A stretch of 64,000 bases of DNA from Abditibacterium sp. (lineage in GTDB: Bacteria > Armatimonadota > Abditibacteriia > Abditibacteriales > Abditibacteriaceae). Location of the stretch: contig JAUJNG010000006.1 in assembly GCA_030448265.1 (NCBI GenBank), forward strand, positions 70,967 to 134,966. The letters are read 5' to 3'. Each line of letters starts with the position of its first letter. Positions within the stretch are counted from its first letter, which is position 1. The notes under the pieces are model-generated. The model did no database searches. It was not told where the DNA came from and saw nothing but the letters and a program-made list of their open reading frames with translations. Below, in pieces: positions 44,654 to 53,385 of this stretch. The translations under genes were made by a program, and so were the position numbers.

Positions 44654-46058
44654 CGGCGGGCTGATTCAATACGATTCCGAGGTCATCGGCGAGGGCGGCA
44701 TGAAGCGCGTTCACTTCACGCCCGACAAAAAATCGGTCGTCTGTTTTTTCAAAGATGCCGAAGTCGGTCAGGATCCGCAGCGCCGCGCGCGTTTGCAGAA
44801 AATCGTCGGCGAGTTCAATCCCACGACCGATCCCAGTGTCGGCGACTATTGGAAAAACTTGTTTTGCTGGCCGACGGCGATTGTCATCAAGCCCGAAATC
44901 GGCGTGGTGGCGCCGACTTACGCCGCCAATTTTTTCTTTGCCGAGGGCAATTTCAAGGGCAAGGAAAAACAGGCGAGCTGGTTCACCTCTCCCAAACTGC
45001 GCCGCTATCTGCCCGCCTCCGAACTGGGCGACTGGCTCAAATACATCCACATCTCGACCCGCCTGGCGCGCGCGGTGCGGCGCATGCATTCGGCGGGCGT
45101 GGCGCACTCGGATCTGAGCAACAAAAACGTCCTCATCGACCCCACGACCGGCGGCGCGGTGATTATCGACTGCGATTCGCTCGTCGTGCCGCAGATTTAT
45201 CCGCCCGACGTTCTGGGCACGCCTGGCTACATCGCGCCCGAAGTTCTGGCCTCGCAAAAGCTCGAACTGACCGATTCCCAGCGCATCCTGCCCAGCATCC
45301 TCACCGACCGCTACGCGCTCGCGGTTTTGATTTACGAGTATTTACTGGGCCGCCATCCGCTCAAGGGCCAGCGCGTCAACTCGGCGCTTTCGACCGAAGA
45401 AGACGACTGGCTTTCGATGGGCAGCCGCGCGCTGTGGATCGAAAACCCCGCCGACCCTTCCAACCCGCCCTTCGAGCCGCTTCAGGCGAACTACAAGCAA
45501 ACCGGCCCCTATCTCGCGCCGCTGTTCGAGCGCGCTTTTGTCGATGGACTGCACGCCCCCAACGCGCGCCCCGACGCCGGAGAATGGGAGCGCGCCCTGG
45601 TTCGCACGACGGATCTTTTGTATCCGTGCCCCAACGCGAACTGCGCGCAAAAATGGTTCGTTTTCGACGCGCAGTCTAAACGCTGCCCCTGGTGCCAGAC
45701 CGCGATTGCGGGCGCCGTGCCGGTTCTCAACTTCTACCGCGAGGGCAACAAAGGGCAATTCAAAGCGGAAAACAGTCGTCTGGTGGCGTGGCATCACCAA
45801 CGGCTGTGGAAGTGGCACATCTTCACCAACCAGTTCGCGGGCGAACGCGCCGACCGCACGCCCCAGGCGTATTTCGCCAGACAGGGCGACGATTGGTGGC
45901 TCATCAACCAGAGCGACGACGCGATGGTGGTCATCGCGGGCGCCGCGACGCCCAACAAAGCCCTGGGCAAAGGCGGCGGCGAAATTTTGCGCGACGGAAT
46001 GCAGATTCAGCTGTCGCGCGCCGGATTTGGGAGGCTGGCGGTGGTGCAGATGATTTAA
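44625..46058 (+). CDS. Ser/Thr protein kinase of the TerY-phosphatase-kinase module
   Basis: This 477-aa protein has a kinase domain with a divergent N-lobe (GEGGMKRVHF as the Gly-rich loop, about 22), catalytic loop HSDLSNKNVL (Asp near residue 163), an IIDCDS triad in place of DFG, and GTPGYIAPEVL in the activation segment. The C-terminal part has a Cys4 zinc ribbon (CPNANCAQKW..CPWCQ, about 336-366) and a final beta-rich domain possibly related to FHA/forkhead-like folds (ADRTPQAYFARQGDDWWLIN). In Ter loci this kinase, a PP2C and TerY form a triad, and all three are contiguous here. Confidence 0.87.
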   Translation: MAILTATLDNGGLIQYDSEVIGEGGMKRVHFTPDKKSVVCFFKDAEVGQDPQRRARLQKIVGEFNPTTDPSVGDYWKNLFCWPTAIVIKPEIGVVAPTYAANFFFAEGNFKGKEKQASWFTSPKLRRYLPASELGDWLKYIHISTRLARAVRRMHSAGVAHSDLSNKNVLIDPTTGGAVIIDCDSLVVPQIYPPDVLGTPGYIAPEVLASQKLELTDSQRILPSILTDRYALAVLIYEYLLGRHPLKGQRVNSALSTEEDDWLSMGSRALWIENPADPSNPPFEPLQANYKQTGPYLAPLFERAFVDGLHAPNARPDAGEWERALVRTTDLLYPCPNANCAQKWFVFDAQSKRCPWCQTAIAGAVPVLNFYREGNKGQFKAENSRLVAWHHQRLWKWHIFTNQFAGERADRTPQAYFARQGDDWWLINQSDDAMVVIAGAATPNKALGKGGGEILRDGMQIQLSRAGFGRLAVVQMI

Positions 46059-46069
46059 ATCAGCCTGCC

Positions 46070-47437
46070 ATGAGCCAAATTCACGACGAGTTCGAGGCGT
46101 ATCTGCGCTCTCAAACTGCGACCCCGATGCAAAGTTTCATTCGCGGCCAACGCGCCAAACTCTCCCAATTTTCCGACCGCACGCGCCGGTTTTCGGTTCA
46201 GATCAGCCTTTCCAGCGCGCACCTCGTGGTGTTCGATTTCGTCTGCTTCGGCATCGACGCGCGCGGACAGCTTTCCGACGACCGCTACATGGTCTTTTTC
46301 AACCAGAAAAGCGCGCCCGACGACGCGATTCAATTAGAAACTTTAAGTGACAAAGCGGCGAAGTTCGTTTTCGATCTCGATCTCGTGCCGCCTTCGGTTG
46401 CGCGCCTGGTTTTCACGGTTTCCATCGACGGCGCGGGCACGATGGCCGACCTTACGCCTTCGACGCTGCAACTGGGCGAAGACGGCGTTTCCTCGCCGCA
46501 AACTTTGCTCGAATATCGTTTTTCGGGCGCCGATTTCGCAGGCGAGAGCGCGCTCATGCTCGCCGAGATTTACCGCAAAGACGGCGAGTGGCGGTTCTGG
46601 GCGCAGGGCCAGGGCTTCGCGGGCAATTTGAGCGCGCTGTTGAAGCATTTCGGCGGGCAGGAAATCGAGGACGCGGCGCAAAATACGCCGCCTGCGCCCT
46701 CAATGCCGCCGCCCGCGCCGGTTTCGCCGCCCGCCATCGCTTCGGTCGTGGTGACGCCGCCCGCGCCCGCCGTTGCGAACGCGCACAACGCGCTGCAAAT
46801 GGCCATCAACGACGCGCCCATCGGCGGCACTCTTCAACTGGTGCGCGGCGAGTTTCAGGGGCCGATAGTCGTCGATAAACCGCTGGTTCTGGACGGAAAC
46901 GGCGCCGTCGTGTGGGCGCAAAACGGGCCGGTCGTGCGGGTTACGAGCGCGGGCGTGACGCTGCGCGAGCTGGAAATCGAGGCGACCGCGCCCGACGCCG
47001 CGCCGCACGGCGATGTCGCGCTGTGGATAGACGAAGGCGCCAATACCATTTTGCAAAGCGTGCGGGTGCGCGGCGAAATCGTCGGCGTGGCGGCGGCTCA
47101 GGGGCAGTGGCGGCTGCCGCCGGCCCTGAACCTGGGCGAATTCGCCGCGCGAGAGAACAACTCTTTCGGCTTTGAAATCGAGGTGCCGCACGCCTGCGAT
47201 CTCAAAACCAACATCACCGGACTTTCCATCGTGCCGCCGCGCGTCGAAGCGGGCCGCGCCAGCGTCGAAGTGCGCGCCGGAGGCATCGGCGGCGACACTT
47301 TTTTGGCCGGTCACATCGAGCTTTCGAGCGGCGGCATCGGGCGCACCATTCCGCTTTCGGGCCGCAGCACGAGCGGCGCGCCGACCGCGCAGGGCGTTTG
47401 CCTTTGGCGCGTTGACAGCGCGCAAAACGGGGCTTAA
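46070..47437 (+). CDS. TerD-superfamily protein fused to a beta-helix-like C-terminal domain
   Basis: The 455-aa protein starts at the ATG at 46070, 11 bases after the kinase gene. Residues 1-200 form a TerD-like domain of the TerA/TerF N-terminal kind (FDFVCFGIDARGQLSDDRYM...FFNQKS, SIDGAGTM, ALMLAEIYRKDGEWRFWAQG). After a Pro-rich linker (about 205-235), residues 240-320 read as right-handed beta-helix rungs (ALQMAINDAPIGGTLQLVRG, PIVVDKPLVLDGNGAVVWA, VTLRELEIEAT), as in pectate-lyase-like proteins. A final beta domain follows (about 345-455). TerD domains bind Ca2+, and a beta-helix could bind polysaccharide or act as a scaffold. There is no signal peptide. Confidence 0.75.
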   Translation: MSQIHDEFEAYLRSQTATPMQSFIRGQRAKLSQFSDRTRRFSVQISLSSAHLVVFDFVCFGIDARGQLSDDRYMVFFNQKSAPDDAIQLETLSDKAAKFVFDLDLVPPSVARLVFTVSIDGAGTMADLTPSTLQLGEDGVSSPQTLLEYRFSGADFAGESALMLAEIYRKDGEWRFWAQGQGFAGNLSALLKHFGGQEIEDAAQNTPPAPSMPPPAPVSPPAIASVVVTPPAPAVANAHNALQMAINDAPIGGTLQLVRGEFQGPIVVDKPLVLDGNGAVVWAQNGPVVRVTSAGVTLRELEIEATAPDAAPHGDVALWIDEGANTILQSVRVRGEIVGVAAAQGQWRLPPALNLGEFAARENNSFGFEIEVPHACDLKTNITGLSIVPPRVEAGRASVEVRAGGIGGDTFLAGHIELSSGGIGRTIPLSGRSTSGAPTAQGVCLWRVDSAQNGA

Positions 47438-47508
47438 GCTAAAGCGGTGACGGGTGAGAAATTTGCAGCCCTTCGCGCCCGAACTCTCCACAAAAGGACA
47501 ACCCAATC

Positions 47509-48084
47509 ATGCCAGTTTCACTTTCCAAAGGCGGCAACGTCTCGCTCTCCAAAGAGGCCCCTGGCCTCAAGAAGATCCTCATCGGCCTCGGCTGGGACAC
47601 GCGTGCCACCGACGGCGCGGGCTTCGACCTCGACGCTTCGGTGTTTTTGCTTTCCGAAACCGGAAAAGTGCGCTCCGACGCCGATTTCATCTTCTACAAC
47701 AACAAAACCGACGCCGCGAATTCGGTCGAGCACCTCGGCGACAACCTCACCGGCGAGGGCGAAGGTGACGACGAACAAGTGAAAGTCATGCTCGACAGCG
47801 TGCCCGTCGATGTCGCCAAATTGTCGGTGGCCGTCACCATTCACGACGCCGAAACGCGCAGCCAGAATTTCGGCATGGTTTCCAACGCCTTCATGCGCGT
47901 TTTGAACGCCGAAGGCGGCGCCGAGATCGCGCGCTACGACCTCTCCGAAGACGCCTCGACCGAAACCGCGATGATTTTTGGCGAGATTTACCGCAACAAC
48001 GGCGAATGGAAATTCAAAGCGATTGGACAGGGCTTCGCGGGCGGACTGGGGCCGCTCGCCAAAAACTTTGGTGTCAGCGTTTAA
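47509..48084 (+). CDS. terD: TerD family Ca2+-binding stress protein
   Basis: The 191-aa protein is a canonical TerD domain. It has GLGWDTRA, the Ca-binding FDLDAS, the signature DADFIFYNN and [13 protein letters not shown] (about 80-95), [14 protein letters not shown], and [23 protein letters not shown]. TerD-type proteins bind calcium through the conserved Asp residues and support tolerance to tellurite, phage and DNA-damaging stress by unknown means. It has a good ribosome-binding site (AAAAGGA). The next gene is a close paralogue, about 70% alike, separated by an inverted repeat. Confidence 0.95.
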   Translation: MPVSLSKGGNVSLSKEAPGLKKILIGLGWDTRATDGAGFDLDASVFLLSETGKVRSDADFIFYNNKTDAANSVEHLGDNLTGEGEGDDEQVKVMLDSVPVDVAKLSVAVTIHDAETRSQNFGMVSNAFMRVLNAEGGAEIARYDLSEDASTETAMIFGEIYRNNGEWKFKAIGQGFAGGLGPLAKNFGVSV

Positions 48085-48087
48085 AAG

Positions 48088-48187
48088 TGAGCCACAAAGG
48101 ACACAGAGAAGGCACAGAGGGACACAGAGAAAATCCAGGAAGAATTTCTGTGTCCCTCTGTGCCTTCTCTGTGTCCTTTGTGGCTCA
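48088..48187. repeat. Perfect inverted repeat between the two terD copies
   Basis: Forty-base arms (48088-48127 and 48148-48187) are perfect inverse copies (TGAGCCACAAAGGACACAGA...) around a 20-base loop. It starts in the base run directly after the terD stop codon. Confidence 0.95.
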
Positions 48188-48198
48188 TCCACATCATC

Positions 48199-48774
48199 AT
48201 GGCTATTTCACTCAACAAGGGCGGCAACCTGTCGCTTTCCAAATCCGATCCTGGACTCAAGAAAATCAGCGTCGGTCTGGGCTGGGACGTGCGCTCGACC
48301 GAGGGCGCCGATTTCGACCTCGACGCTTCGTGCTTCATGGTCGGCGAAACCGGAAAAGTGCGCTCCGACGCCGATTTCATCTTTTATAACCAGCTCAAAT
48401 CGGCGGACGGCTCGGTCGAACACACCGGCGACAACCTGACCGGCGAAGGCGAGGGCGACGACGAATCGGTGTTGATCGATTTGACGCGCGTTTCGCCCGA
48501 TATTTTCAAGCTGGCGTTCGCGGTCACCATCCACGACGCGCAGACGCGCGGCCAGAATTTCGGCCAGGTGCAGTCGGCGTTCATCCGCGTCGTCAATGCC
48601 GAAACCAGCAACGAAATCGTGCGCTACGACCTCAGCGAAGATGCCTCGGTCGAAACCGCGATGGTTTTCGGCGAGGTTTATCGCAACGCGGGCGAATGGA
48701 AATTCCGCGCCGTGGGACAGGGCTTCGCGGGCGGACTGGGGCCGCTCGCCCGCAATTTCGGCGTCAACATTTAA
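48199..48774 (+). CDS. terD: TerD family Ca2+-binding stress protein (second copy)
   Basis: This 191-aa TerD protein has [42 protein letters not shown] and [19 protein letters not shown] all intact. It is a recent paralogue of the gene 115 bases upstream, and the two differ mainly at surface-type positions. The start is the ATG at 48199 (MAISLNKGG). Codons further upstream belong to the inverted repeat. Confidence 0.95.
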   Translation: MAISLNKGGNLSLSKSDPGLKKISVGLGWDVRSTEGADFDLDASCFMVGETGKVRSDADFIFYNQLKSADGSVEHTGDNLTGEGEGDDESVLIDLTRVSPDIFKLAFAVTIHDAQTRGQNFGQVQSAFIRVVNAETSNEIVRYDLSEDASVETAMVFGEVYRNAGEWKFRAVGQGFAGGLGPLARNFGVNI

Positions 48775-48778
48775 ATTC

Positions 48779-49057
48779 AATGGCCACAAAAGACAGAAAA
48801 AATACAAAAGGGGTTTGGTCGAAGCTTTTACTTTAAAGCGGTTCTCCAATGAAATAACAGGTTCGTAGGGACGTGGCCTGCCATGTCCTTGGACAGCGTA
48901 AGAAGCACCCTAAGGACATGGCAGGCCATGTCCCTACCAACGAGCGCGGAGCAACTCAAACGAGAACCGCAATAGGGAATTTAATTTAAAGCTTTTTCTC
49001 GGAAGTTGGAGTTTCGACCAACCCCTTTTTGTGTTTTTTGTGTCTTTTGTGGCCATT
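48779..49057. repeat. Nested giant hairpin (about 280 bp) between terD and terA
   Basis: The outer arms (48779-48822 and 49013-49057, AATGGCCACAAAAGACAG...) are inverse copies. Inside them, AAGCTT..TTTAAAGCGGTTCTC pairs with GAGAACCGC..TTTAAAGCTT. At the core, 48861-48891 (GTTCGTAGGGACGTGGCCTG..) pairs with 48912-48942. The core arm also occurs singly at 5119-5152. It fills the whole 297-base gap. Confidence 0.9.
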
Positions 49058-49071
49058 AAAAATCGACTTCC

Positions 49072-50295
49072 ATGCTTACTCTCACTCGCGGTCAAAAAAC
49101 CAAACTCGCCGATCTCACGCCCGCGCTCCAGCTTCGCGCGACCCTTGCGGCGACCTCGCCCAGCCTTCAATTCGATTTTTCGTGTTTCGGCGTGGACGGC
49201 GCCGATAAACTTTCCGATGACCGTTATTTCGTCTTTTTCAACCAGAAGTCTTCACCCGAAGGCGCGATAACGCTGGATGGAAACGGCGAATTTTCGATTG
49301 ACCTGGCGAAAATCCCCGCGAATATCAAAAAACTGGTTTTCGCGGCGACCATCGACGGCGCGGGCGAGATGCGCGCGCTGGGAAGCGGCTCGTTTTCGCT
49401 GCAAAGCGGCGGGGGTGAAATCGCGCGCTTCGAGTTTCGCGGGAGCGATTTCAGCAACGAAAAAGCGATTATCGCGGCGGAAATTTATCTGAAAGACGTG
49501 TGGCGCCTGGCGGCAGTGGGTCAGGGCTTCGCGGGCGGACTCTCGGCGCTGCTGAAGAATTTCGGCGGCGAAGAAATCGCGCCGAGCGCGCCGCCTCCGC
49601 CTCCGGTTCGCAGCGCGCCGCCCGCACCCGCGTCCACGCCACTGCGGCCCAATCCGGCGCCGCTTCCTGACAGGGGTGCGCCAACGCCTCCCGCGCCGGT
49701 GAATCTGGGCAAAGTCACGCTCGATAAAAAGGGCGCGAAAACCGCCATCAACCTGCAAAAAGGCGGCGGCACGCAGCCGATCCGCGTCAATTTGAACTGG
49801 GACGCGCCGCAGAAAAAAGGTTTTCTGGCCGCGCTTCAGGGCGCGCCCGATCTGGATTTGGGATGTATGTATCGCCTCAAAAGCGGCGAGGCGGGCGTAA
49901 TTCAGCCGCTCGGCAACATTTTCGGTTCCCAAAACAGCGCGCCATTTATCTTTCTCGACAAAGACGACCGCTCCGGCGCGGCGCGCGACGGCGAAAACCT
50001 CACCATTTTTCGGCCCGATCTGGTGGATCTGGTCTTGATTTTCGCCATGATTTACGGCGGCGCGCCCGATTTTACTTCGGTGAACGGTCGCCTCACCCTC
50101 AAAGATCAGAGCGGCAGCGAGATTCTGGTGCAGCTCAACTCGCCCGAACGCGGCCAGGGTTTTTGCGCCGTCGCCACGATTCGCGCGGTCGGCAGCCAGG
50201 TCGAAATTACCAAAGAAGAGTTGTATTTCAAAGGCCACCCCGAAGCCGACAAGCGTTTCGGCTTTGGTTTTCGCTGGGCCGCCGGCTCGAAATAA
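49072..50295 (+). CDS. terA: TerA-like protein (two TerD-superfamily domains)
   Basis: This 407-aa protein has an N-terminal TerD-like domain (about 1-170) with FSCFGVDGADKLSDDRYFVF, IDGAGEM and AIIAAEIYLKDVWRLAAVGQGF. It lacks the [12 protein letters not shown] calcium loop. After a Pro-rich linker (about 178-220), a second domain (about 222-407) has the TerA pattern: LDLGCMYRLKSG, LGNIFGSQNSAPFIFLDKDD, GENLTIF and FAMIYGGAPDF. In Ter systems TerA is one of the TerD-superfamily members, thought to assemble with TerD at the inner membrane side. Confidence 0.82.
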   Translation: MLTLTRGQKTKLADLTPALQLRATLAATSPSLQFDFSCFGVDGADKLSDDRYFVFFNQKSSPEGAITLDGNGEFSIDLAKIPANIKKLVFAATIDGAGEMRALGSGSFSLQSGGGEIARFEFRGSDFSNEKAIIAAEIYLKDVWRLAAVGQGFAGGLSALLKNFGGEEIAPSAPPPPPVRSAPPAPASTPLRPNPAPLPDRGAPTPPAPVNLGKVTLDKKGAKTAINLQKGGGTQPIRVNLNWDAPQKKGFLAALQGAPDLDLGCMYRLKSGEAGVIQPLGNIFGSQNSAPFIFLDKDDRSGAARDGENLTIFRPDLVDLVLIFAMIYGGAPDFTSVNGRLTLKDQSGSEILVQLNSPERGQGFCAVATIRAVGSQVEITKEELYFKGHPEADKRFGFGFRWAAGSK

Positions 50296-50307
50296 GGAGA
50301 ATCCGCC

Positions 50308-51585
50308 ATGCTGACTCTCGCTCGCGGCCAGAAGCAAAAACTGGCCGATCTCACGCCCGCGATGCAAATCGGCGCGCAGCTTCGCGCCCTCGCGCCTGGC
50401 CTGGCGTTCGATTTTTCGTGTTTCGGCGTGGACGGCAACGACAAACTCTCCGACGACCGTTACTTCGTCTTTTTCAACCAGAAATCCTCGCCCGAAGGTG
50501 CGATAACGCTGGGCGCCGACGGCGAGTTTGCGCTTGATCTGGCGCGTTTGCCCGCTTCGATTCAAAAGTTGGTTTTCGTCGTTACCATCGACGGCGACGG
50601 CACGCTTTCACAGTTGCAAAGCGGGCATTTCAGCCTGGGGACGAGCGGCAGCGAAGTCGCGCGCTTCGAGTTTCGCGGGAGCGATTTCGGGAGTGAAAAG
50701 GCCATCATCGCGGCGGAAATTTATCGCAAAGACGCGTGGCGTCTGGCGGCGGTCGGGCAGGGCTTTAGCGGCGGCCTCGATGCGCTTCTGGCGCATTTCG
50801 GCGGGCAGCAAATGGAAGAAGATGTGCCGACACCGCAGACGGTTTCCAAGCCCGCTCCGGCTCCCCCGCCACGGGAGGTCGCGCCCGCCGAAGCCGCGCC
50901 AAAAAAGGTGACGCTCACCAAGGCGGACAGCACGTTCAAGATCGATTTGAGCAAATCGTCGGGAGAAATCGTGGCGACGGCGCAGTGGATCGATAACGGC
51001 GACAACCGAAGCGACAATGACGATCTCGATCTGCGCGCCGGCATTTTGTTTCCCGACGGCACCATGAGCATCGTGACTTGCACCGCGCCAGGATCGCTGC
51101 AAAACAAGCCCTTCGTTTTCCATCTTGGCGATGTCAAAAGCGCCACGCGCGACAAGCCTGGCAGGGAGACAATGAAGGTCAACCCGCAAATTTCCGCCAG
51201 TCAGCGCGGCAAAATTGCGATTGTTTTCAGCATCTATTCGGCGATTGCCAACGGCCCTGTGGCGATTGCGTCGCTGAAACCGGTCATCGAACTTGAACAT
51301 GGAAATCAGACCGTGAAATGCGACCTGGATTTTTCCAGCAACAAAGACGCGAAGAAAAAATTCGTTTACACCTACGTCATCGGTCTGGCGATTATCGATG
51401 GCAACGAGGTGCAAATTTCGCCAGGAGGTCAAGTTTCTCCTCCGGCCAGTGAAGCGACGCCCTGGCTGGAGTGGGATGAAAACGGCGGCGTCAATCTCAC
51501 CTTCACGGGGCCGGCGGTTTTGAAAAGCGGCGGGAAATTCCTGACCGGCTTGCTCAATGTGGGCAATTCCAAGCGCTACGTTTAG
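50308..51585 (+). CDS. TerD-superfamily two-domain protein
   Basis: This 425-aa protein has an N-terminal domain nearly the same as in the gene upstream (MLTLARGQKQKLADLTPAMQ; FSCFGVDGNDKLSDDRYFVF). A Pro-rich linker (about 172-195) follows, then a different C-terminal TerD-like domain (about 196-425) with DNRSDNDDLDLRAGILFPDG, a calcium-binding-type Asp cluster, and FVYTYVIGLAIIDGNEVQISP. It has a strong ribosome-binding site (AAGGAG) only 12 bases after the TerA-like stop, so the two are co-translated. The exact Ter letter cannot be assigned. Confidence 0.85.
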   Translation: MLTLARGQKQKLADLTPAMQIGAQLRALAPGLAFDFSCFGVDGNDKLSDDRYFVFFNQKSSPEGAITLGADGEFALDLARLPASIQKLVFVVTIDGDGTLSQLQSGHFSLGTSGSEVARFEFRGSDFGSEKAIIAAEIYRKDAWRLAAVGQGFSGGLDALLAHFGGQQMEEDVPTPQTVSKPAPAPPPREVAPAEAAPKKVTLTKADSTFKIDLSKSSGEIVATAQWIDNGDNRSDNDDLDLRAGILFPDGTMSIVTCTAPGSLQNKPFVFHLGDVKSATRDKPGRETMKVNPQISASQRGKIAIVFSIYSAIANGPVAIASLKPVIELEHGNQTVKCDLDFSSNKDAKKKFVYTYVIGLAIIDGNEVQISPGGQVSPPASEATPWLEWDENGGVNLTFTGPAVLKSGGKFLTGLLNVGNSKRYV

Positions 51586-51621
51586 GCTGCGCTGCTCAGA
51601 ACCGACCCAACGAGGTAACAG

Positions 51622-51687
51622 AGGTGGGACTTACGTCCTCTTCAAATCGGTGGCTGTCAGGGATTGGAAGAGGATGTAAGTCCCGCT
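51622..51687. repeat. Inverted repeat, GGCGGGGCTTG family (variant)
   Basis: The left arm AGGTGGGACTTACGTCCTCT.. (51622-51648) and right arm ..AGAGGATGTAAGTCCCGCT (51662-51687) are inverse copies. It differs from the other family members at matched positions in both arms, as if stem pairing were kept. Confidence 0.88.
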
Positions 51688-51756
51688 GAGACTGACTCTC
51701 TGGCATACGCTCTTAACCCAGCGCGAGTCGAAAAGCGCCCTTCAAAGGATCTTGTA

Positions 51757-53043
51757 ATGATTTCTCTCTCACGCGGCCAGAAAATCAAGCTGGCCGATTT
51801 AACCTCTTCGCTGCAATTGCGGGCGCAGATCTCGGCGCAGGGGGCGGGGCTGACGTTCGATTTCTCCTGTTTTGGCGTTGATGCGAATGGAAAATTATCC
51901 GACGACCGCTACTTCGTTTTCTACAACCAGAAAGCCTCGCCCGAAGGCGCGCTCAAACTCGAAAGCGACAGTGTTTTCGCGCTCGATTTAGCGAAATTGC
52001 CAGAGGCGATCCAGAAACTGGTTTTCGTGGCCACCATTGACGGCAGCGGCACGATGGCGAATCTGGATCGCGGCGCGTTTTCGCTTTTTGCCGGTGGGAG
52101 CGAAGTCGCGCAGTTTGTTTTGCAGGGCAGCGATTTTGGCAGCGAGAAAGCGATTATGGTCGCCGAGATTTATCTCAAAGATGTCTGGCGCGTCGCGGCA
52201 GTGGGACAGGGCTTCGCGGGCGGTCTGGATGCGGTTCTGGCGCATTTCGGCGGGCAGCAAGCCGAAGAAGCGGTGCCCGTTGCGCCGCCTTCCGCGCCGC
52301 CCGCCAAGCCGGTCAATCTCAAGAAAGTCGAACTCGAAAAGAAGATGGAGCGCCAGGCGCCACAACTGGTTTCGCTCGCCAAAAAAGCGCAGGTTTCGCT
52401 TGAAAAAGTCGGGCTTTCGCAGCACACGGCGCGCGTGGCGCTTTGCCTCGACATTTCGGCTTCGATGAGCGGACTTTACCGCGCCGGAAAAATCCAGCGT
52501 TTCGCCGAAAAAGTGCTCGCCCTGGGCACGCGCTTCGATGATGACGGCGCCATTGATGTGTTTCTGTTTGGATCGAGCGCACATGAGGCGGGTGGGATGG
52601 GCATCGACAACTTCAAGGATTTCGTGCCGCAGATGCAGCGCCGCTTTCCGCTCGAAGGCGGCACGATGTATGGCCGCGCCATGGAATTGATTCGGCGCCA
52701 CTATTTTCCCGACGCTCTGGGCCGCGCCCGCACTTCGCCACGCTCCGACGTGACGCCGGTTTATGTCATGTTTCTCACCGATGGTCAAACCGCCGACGCC
52801 GAAGTGACGAAACAGCAGGTGCAGTGGTCGAGCTACGAGCCAATTTTCTGGCAGTTCATGGGGCTGGGTAAGTCGCGCAAAGACGTAAAAAAAGGCGGCG
52901 GCGGTTTTTGGGCGAGCGCACTGGCTTCGGATTTCTCGTTTCTCGAAGAGTTGGACACCATGACGGGACGCTACTGCGACAACGCCAACTTTTCAGCGTC
53001 GCCGACCCCGACGTTCTGGCCGACGACGAACTCTACGATCTGA
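51757..53043 (+). CDS. TerF-like protein: TerD-type domain plus vWA domain, frameshifted near the end
   Basis: From the ATG at 51757 the protein has a TerD-like N-terminal domain (about 1-165; FSCFGVDANGKLSDDRYFVF), a Pro-rich linker, and a vWA domain (about 225-415) with MIDAS DISASM, GGTMYGRAM and FLTDGQTAD. This is the domain order of TerF. In the annotated frame the C-terminus is DNANFSASPTPTF and stops at 53043. One extra T in the T run at 52990-52994 would give NANFFSVADPDVL and DDELYDLMMSEYPAWVKAA, ending at 53099, which is the expected TerF end. The last 17-odd residues as read are therefore aberrant, from mutation or an assembly indel. The vWA core is intact. Confidence 0.82.
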   Translation: MISLSRGQKIKLADLTSSLQLRAQISAQGAGLTFDFSCFGVDANGKLSDDRYFVFYNQKASPEGALKLESDSVFALDLAKLPEAIQKLVFVATIDGSGTMANLDRGAFSLFAGGSEVAQFVLQGSDFGSEKAIMVAEIYLKDVWRVAAVGQGFAGGLDAVLAHFGGQQAEEAVPVAPPSAPPAKPVNLKKVELEKKMERQAPQLVSLAKKAQVSLEKVGLSQHTARVALCLDISASMSGLYRAGKIQRFAEKVLALGTRFDDDGAIDVFLFGSSAHEAGGMGIDNFKDFVPQMQRRFPLEGGTMYGRAMELIRRHYFPDALGRARTSPRSDVTPVYVMFLTDGQTADAEVTKQQVQWSSYEPIFWQFMGLGKSRKDVKKGGGGFWASALASDFSFLEELDTMTGRYCDNANFSASPTPTFWPTTNSTI

Positions 53044-53228
53044 TGATGAGCGAATATCCGGCGTGGGTCAAAGCCGCGCCCGCCAGGGGACTTTTGTGAC
53101 GGATTCACCGATGTGCGCCTAAAAAGTTCAGGTGCAGGCTGCAACGGCAAAGCGATGGAACTTTCGCGGAATGGGGCGCAAAACGATACCTTTGATTTTC
53201 AACTAAAATCAAGAGGCGTTAATCATAC

Positions 53229-53354
53229 GAGTTACGCAGTTGGATCCTTCACAGCCACTGCGTTCAAGCGGGGCTTGTGCCCGCTTCCAATCGTGCTTGA
53301 AGATTGGAAGAGGGCGTAAGCCCCGCCGCGACCAAAATTTCAACTGCGTAACTC
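53229..53354. repeat. Nested inverted repeat, GGCGGGGCTTG family
   Basis: The inner arms 53268-53292 and 53302-53326 are GCGGGGCTTGTGCCCGCTTCC.. and its inverse. An outer pair (GAGTTACGCAGTTG at 53229 and CAACTGCGTAACTC at 53341) extends it. It lies in the 286-base gap between the TerF-like gene and the next terD-type gene. Confidence 0.9.
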
Positions 53355-53385
53355 CTAAATCACCAACAGAGAAAGGAAAACAATC

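Noticed and set aside
48088-48187. Perfect hairpin after terD as an ordinary terminator
   Set aside because: The 40-bp arms are far longer than intrinsic terminators, there is no T run after the stem, and related CACAGAG elements lie in unrelated gaps.
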